Source: Cladocopium goreaui (lineage: Eukaryota > Sar > Dinophyceae > Suessiales > Symbiodiniaceae). Taken from it: DNA of 64,000 bases. The stretch is from the NCBI GenBank assembly GCA_947184155.2, contig CAMXCT020001001.1, positions 584,001-648,000 on the forward strand, in the 5' to 3' direction. This document shows positions 58,574-64,000 of this stretch, one piece after another. The position numbers were made by a program, and so were the translations under genes. Under the pieces are notes generated by a model. That model ran no database searches. It was not told the DNA's origin and saw only the letters and a program-made list of their open reading frames with translations. Within the stretch, counting starts at the first letter, position 1; every line of letters begins with the position of its first letter.

Positions 58574-58701
58574 TACTCTGTGGTAATCAAATGTGGCAAT
58601 GGAAAATCCACCCATTTTAGTTCATTTTGCCATTTGGATTTATGGTACGTATAGCGGGTTTTCATGGATGTTCCATTTTCATGTTTGATTACCAGAGGGT
58701 A
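58574..58701. mobile_element. Inverted-repeat element, GGTAATCAAA family
   Basis: It starts TACTCTGTGGTAATCAAATG and ends CATGTTTGATTACCAGAGGGTA in inverted order. It lies downstream of the POP stop codon. Confidence 0.75.
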
Positions 58702-59558
58702 TACACATATGTGCAATCCCTTTACCACCTTGGAAACTTTGTTTGGCATTTGATCTAGCAATTGTTGGTCCCTGTTTTTGCTGTCGATTTAATGCGGGTT
58801 TAGCTGGTAAACATATGCTACAATCCCATCTCCCTCATACTCAAATCAATAGATCCAATACAAGACCAGAGGTTTTAGGGTCAATTTAATAGTGGGGGAA
58901 GCCTAGACAGGTATGATTTTCAGCGGTACACATCACCTATAACATCCGGGTATGGTTTATTTATGTTTATTTTGTATTTTTTAGTGGTCCTTGTTTTGAG
59001 TCAGTGGTTATGCTTTTGGGGGTTACTATTTATCCCATTGAAAGTTGCGGATTTGTGGGTTGCAATCCAGATATTTACACCCTACTTTGAAATGCATAAG
59101 TGGATATAGGTCATCATGATTATAGCGCTTATCTCCCAAAAAAACATGGAGCTTAAGATACCATGGTTATACCGAGTTGTACCCAAAATTCAGTAACCTC
59201 TGGCCCCCCAAAGTACTAACATTTGGTGATTAACCAGTGAAACAATCTGAGATTTGCTTTGAACTGCCTGGATCCTCAATTTTTGATGAAGGTTTCATCA
59301 TATGTGCCACTGAAAATGATTGTCTTATGGACATGCCACAGTTTCAGACACCAAAGTATCATATTAGTATCACATACTGTTGGTTATATCCCTTCATAGT
59401 TCCCTTATATCCCATAATTACCTCAGCAAATACATCAACATACATTTTAATGGGATATTTATCATAGTTCCCCTAAATATAGTTTCCCCCTTGTATCAAC
59501 ATACATGATCATCGTTTGATTTTTACAGGGTGCCGGGAGGGAGGGTTGAAAAACGTAG

Positions 59559-60058
59559 CGGCTGACTGCGGCTGACTCCGGCTGACTCCGGCTGACTCCG
59601 GCTGACTCCGGCTGACTCCAGCTGACTCCGGCTGACTCCGGCTGACTCCGGCTGGCTCCGGCTGACTCCGGCTGACTCCGGCTGACTCCGGCTGACCGGC
59701 TGGCTGCGGCTGACTCCAGCTGACCGGCTGACATCGGCTGACTCCGGCTGACCGGCTGACTCCGGCTGACCGGCTGACTCCGGCTGACTGACTCCGGCTG
59801 ACTCCGGCTGACTCCGGCTGACTCCGGCTGACGGCTGACTCGGCTGACTCCGGCTGACTCCGGCTGACTCCTGCTGACTCCGGCTGACTCCGGCTGACTC
59901 CGGCTGACTCCGGCTGACTCCGGCTGACTCCGGCTGACCGGCTGACTCCGGCTGACTCCGGCTGACCGGCTGACTCCGGCTGACCGGCTGACTCCGGCTG
60001 ACCGGCTGACTCCGGCTGACCATCCGACTCCGGCCGGATGACTCTGGCTGAGTCCGGC
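59559..60058. repeat. GC-rich 10-bp minisatellite GGCTGACTCC
   Basis: About 45 copies, with deletions producing GGCTGACC variants. Open frames in all three reverse phases are a product of the repeat. Confidence 0.95.
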
Positions 60059-60889
60059 ATGTAAACTTCTACTAAAGAAAGACTTGTAGATCAATTTCAT
60101 ACAGGCAACTTATGGTTGCACTAACGTGCTCGCATGGTTTACTTGTGTGGCGTAAGCACGATGCGAAGATAAGCGTGGCACACTGATTGCAATCAATGAA
60201 GTGTGTGACATAGTTGTGGGAGATCTATATAACTATACTGAATAATATGTAAAAACCAACTTGTAAGTGGGGAGCCTTACCTTGTAGCATCCATGTCCAT
60301 GTCATGAAATCTCAATTGACCGATGGTCATAGCAGCTATTCTATTTTTAGAAGGCCATCTGAAGGAAAGCCAATGAAGGAAAACCAATCACATATCAACT
60401 GTGTGTGGGATTCCCGTGTAAAATTCGGGGGGGGACGTTGTGAAAGCAAAACGTGGGCACAATACAGAATCTATACCGTCAGTCTGCAAGGTTAAAAAGT
60501 TTAGAGGCAAAAAACCGTAAACTTGGCAATTCACTAGTGGCATTTTTGGTTAAAACATGCAAATAAATGGGAATATTGAGATGGAATCGTTTTTCCAAGA
60601 AAGATCCGCGAAAGTTTGGGTGAAATATCAAGAGCCCTGATTCAAAACAGTTTTGTTCTTTCTGGAAAAGAGCACCGGGCACAAACAAGTGGAACTCTTC
60701 ACGTCCCGAAACATGCCTTTTAAAAAGGCAACAACTTCTGCCTTCAAGATGTTACATGTGTGAACTCATTTGTTAAAACATGTTGTCCACAAGAATTTGG
60801 GTTATATATTATATCAGTAAACATAGCTAAAGTCACAAAGGATGGATAAACGGACTTGTTGCTGCCAAGTGCTACGCATGACCTTACTT

Positions 60890-61360
60890 GAGAAGATGCT
60901 TCATGACAATTACATGTGCTTTATATACTTGTCGGCTGATCTATATAATTGCAAAAGCACTTCCCTTGAGAATGTTTTCAGTCGACTTTACTTGATCCAT
61001 TTCACTGAACTTTACGTCTGGATATGTCCAATGATTTTTATCCGAACTCCAGTTCCATGGGCTTCACTTGACATTCTTTTCCACGGACTTTACTTTACTT
61101 GATATTCAATTCAAATGGAATTTACTTGACATGATATGCAATGATTTTTACCTCAGCTGATATTCAATAACCTTTACGCGAGATTGCTTTCCGTGGGCTT
61201 TACTTTTGATGGTCTTCAATGGACTTACTTGAGACACACCCCAGTTCAATTTTATTTAAGATTGCCTTAAGGGGACTTGGGACGCAATTCAACGAACTTT
61301 ACTTGAGACTGCCTTCAATAAACTTTAAATGAGATTATCTCTAGTGAACTCTGTCGGAGA
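60890..61360. repeat. Degenerate CTTTACTTGAGATTGCCTTCA repeat
   Basis: Drifted copies of ACTTTACTTGA(G/C)A followed by TTCAA(T/C) recur about every 30-40 bp. I see no gene in 60.1-62.17 kb. Confidence 0.65.
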
Positions 61361-62172
61361 TGATGTTCAACAAAAGACTGCGATTGTGCCGACCTTGTGC
61401 ATGTCTTTGTGCTTGTGTGTCAGGTCTCGTGTATTTTCTTGCGCATACCAGACTTCATCAATGAAGACGCTGTGGATTTCACAATGAATGTGACGAAGAA
61501 ATTGTGAAGTGTCGCACATAATTATTATGCACCTTTGATGTGTTTTAAATGCACAGTACTTGCATTTTTTAAAAACGTCATGTACCTTCATGTAATTTTG
61601 ATAGAGTTTCATGTATTATTAGCACAATTACATGAAATCTGAAAAATTGCAGCTAAAGTGCTTATACACCGCACCGGAAGCACATAGCAATTACATAGGA
61701 AATACAGAAAAAATCGCACAAGTTTTAACTGACTTTCTTTGGTCTAAGGGTTAAAGTCCAAATTGTTGTTCTTTTAGTGGGTTTGCTGTTTAGAGGGTTA
61801 GAAGCATAAATTTCCCGCCAGACCGGAAACCATGTTCGTAAAAGCACGTGTTTCTCAAAAAATTAGTATGTGGCGAAACACACATTTCTTTCATGAAAAA
61901 CATCCCAAAAAATGGATACTAAAATTTGGGCGTTTTCGCGTTTTACCACAGTAAACGCTCATTTTCATCGGATGGTTTTTGTGGAATCTGAAAAACAGCA
62001 CTGTTTCGTCAGAAGATGCGTTTCAATGCTTCAATCGTCTGCTGCTGCAAAATGGCACTGCGGTTTATGTACCTCCATTGCCAAGATTTTGCGTGCAACA
62101 GTAAATCGCGGCTTTGGGAGGACAAACTGTTGGGAATGTAATTCTTTAATGCAGGCCATGCTGCATCAATAG

Positions 62173-62560
62173 TACCAGTAGGACAAAAAGAAGATAACAA
62201 CGTAGTTGCAAGTTGTGTTACAAAAGTCAACAATGTAGTTGGAACTTGATCGAGAACATAACAACGTAGTTGCAAGTTGTGTTACTAAAGTGAACAACGT
62301 AGTTGGAACTTGATCGGGAGGAAAACAACGTATAGTTGCAAGTTCCGTCACAAGAGCCGACAACGTAGTTGCAAGTTGTCTTTAAAGAGTCGGCAAAGTA
62401 GTTGGATTTTGAAAGAGAAGATAACAACTAGTTGCAAGTTGTGTCAGAAGCGTCGACAGCGTAGTTGGAACTTGATCGAGAAGATAACAACGTAGTTGCA
62501 AGTTGTGTTACAAGAGCCGACAACATAGTTGCAATTTGAAAAGTTAGCAATGCACTTGGC
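62173..62560. repeat. AACGTAGTTGCAAGTTGTG tandem repeat
   Basis: Variable units built from AACGTAGTTG(C/G)AA(C/G)TTG alternating with TCGAGAAGATAAC or ACAAGAGCCGAC. Confidence 0.9.
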
Positions 62561-62714
62561 AGTTGCTAGTAGAACAAACGTCAATAGCCCACCCCGCCCC
62601 ACCCCACCTCATGCAAGTGGCTAGAAAGGTTAGCAACGTAGTTGGAAGTTGTTAGTAGGAAAGACGTTGATTGCCCACCCCATCATGCAAGTGGTTAGAG
62701 AAGTTAGTAACGTG

Positions 62715-63130
62715 GTCAAGCACGGATTCGGAAACTAAAACCATGGACTCGGAAATTAACATGCACGCGGATTCGGAAACTAAGATTCGGAAACTAAAAC
62801 CGCAGATTCGGAAAGTAAGATTCGGAAACTACCAGACACGGATTCGGAAACGAGGATTCGGAACATAGAAAAAGAGGATTCGGAAACGAAGGAGGACAGG
62901 GCTTCGGAAACTGTATGATTCGGAAAATATTCGGAAACTAAAAGCGCGGATTCGGAAACTAAGATTCGGAAACTAAGAAACAAACGCGGATTCGGATTCG
63001 GAAACTAAAACATGCGGATTCGGACACAAAGATTCGGAAACTAAATCACGCGGATTCAGAAACTAAGAAACACGGATTCGGAAACTAAGCTTCGCAAACT
63101 AACAGACACGCGGATTCGGAACGGAAACTA
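62715..63130. repeat. GGATTCGGAAACTAA tandem repeat
   Basis: Roughly 15-bp units of GATTCGGAAAC(T/G)A with variable spacers. Confidence 0.9.
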
Positions 63131-63339
63131 TCCGATTATCCATAGGGAGTTGGAAACCGGGAGTCGGTTACTAAAACGTTGGAAATGCGAACATAGGGGA
63201 AAGGACTGCACATGAATATTCAGATTCAAAAGCACCAGCAAAATGACTGCAGGGTTGAGTGCCACATGTATAAGAAACTCATCAGATTTGCATCCTTTTT
63301 ACCAAGAAACTCATGTTCACTTCCCTCAAGTGGTGTTGG

Positions 63340-64000
63340 ACAGCCCAAGTCAATTTGAAGATCCATGGGGTGGGAATTTTGAGATCATCATCCTTGTGGA
63401 CAGTCCGAGCCACTTTGGGTTGGTGATGTTGATATCATCTTATCCCTGTGGTCAGTCCAAGTCAATTTGAAGTTCCATGGGCGTGGGAATTTTGATATCA
63501 TCTTATCCCCGTGGGCAGTCCAAGAAATTGAAGTTCCATGGGGGTGGGAATTTTGATATCACCTGATCCTTGTGGAAAGTGCACGTCAAATTGAAGTTCC
63601 ATGGGGGTGGGAATTTTGGTATCATCTTATCCTTGTGGGCAGTCCAAGAAATTGAAGTTCCATGGGGGTGGGAATTTTGATATCATCTTATCCCTGTGGG
63701 CAGTCCAAGAAATTGAAGTTCCATGGGGGTGGGAATTTTGATATCATCTTATCCTTGTGGGCAGTCCAAGCCAATTTGAAGTTCCATGGGGGTGGGAATT
63801 TTGGTATCATCTTATCCTTGCGGACAGTCCAAGCCAATTTGAAGTTCCATGGGGGTGGGAATTTTGATATCACCTGATCCTTGTGGAAAGTGCACGTCAA
63901 ATTGAAGTTCCATGGGGGTGGGAATTTTGATATCATCTTATCCTTGTGGGCAGTCCAAGCCAATTTGAAGTTCCATGGGGGTGGGAATTTTGGTATCATC
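63340..64000. repeat. 61-63-bp minisatellite reaching the window edge
   Basis: Copies of TTCCATGGGGGTGGGAATTT ... CAGTCCAAG(C/A) begin near 63473, 63534, 63597, 63658, 63719, 63782, 63845, 63908 and 63971. The later period is exactly 63 bp, so reading frames stay open on both strands. The array continues beyond the window. Confidence 0.95.

Noticed and set aside
59462..60100. Three reverse-strand SQPESAGV-type repeat proteins
   Set aside because: All three frames are open because the 10-bp repeat has no stop on that strand. No start context or homologue is visible.
1..64000. CRISPR array, prokaryotic operon or phage reading of the window
   Set aside because: The repeats are microsatellites, minisatellites and inverted elements, and the only long gene is intron-rich and eukaryotic.

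Overview
The window is nuclear DNA from a eukaryote, most probably a dinoflagellate. It is AT-rich, full of (TA)n tracts, microsatellites, minisatellites and small inverted-repeat elements, and has no operon-like packing. The strongest clue is the splice sites of the one gene that can be rebuilt. GC donors outnumber GT donors, a few donors are GA, and the base after the acceptor AG is almost always G. This combination is known from dinoflagellate genomes. I see no intact spliced-leader RNA, rRNA or tRNA gene.

Positions 21-57892 (+ strand) are one gene, a family A DNA polymerase of the plant-and-protist organellar type (POP), cut off at its 5' end by the window edge. It is broken into at least 43 very short exons, typically 30-90 nt, separated by introns of about 0.2-4 kb. 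I located exons by their match to conserved POP/Pol I motifs and by requiring that reading-frame phase agree across each junction. In order they carry the end of the 3'-5' exonuclease domain (Exo III), the linker, the TGRLS/PNLQ motif, motif A (DYSQLELR), the GGDYHSE region, motif B ([14 protein letters not shown]), the QGS region, motif C (VHDE) and the C-terminus with a TGA stop at 57890-57892. All expected catalytic residues of the polymerase domain are present. The product probably replicates plastid and/or mitochondrial DNA; the targeting peptide and Exo I/II lie upstream of the window. One micro-exon, expected between 43.23 and 47.25 kb, was not found, and a few donors are ambiguous.

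The introns hold several families of TA-flanked, non-coding inverted-repeat elements (MITE-like, about 100-230 bp), a 266-bp inverted-repeat element with internal palindromes, microsatellite arrays, and a few coding-like islands unrelated to POP. The clearest island is a fragment of a DNA cytosine-5 methyltransferase at about 41.03-41.2 kb. Others at 10.3, 44.5, 50.5 and 52.1 kb are unassigned. From 57.9 kb to the end there is no recognisable gene, only tandem repeats: a 10-bp GC-rich minisatellite, several degenerate arrays, and a 61-63-bp minisatellite that runs off the right edge.
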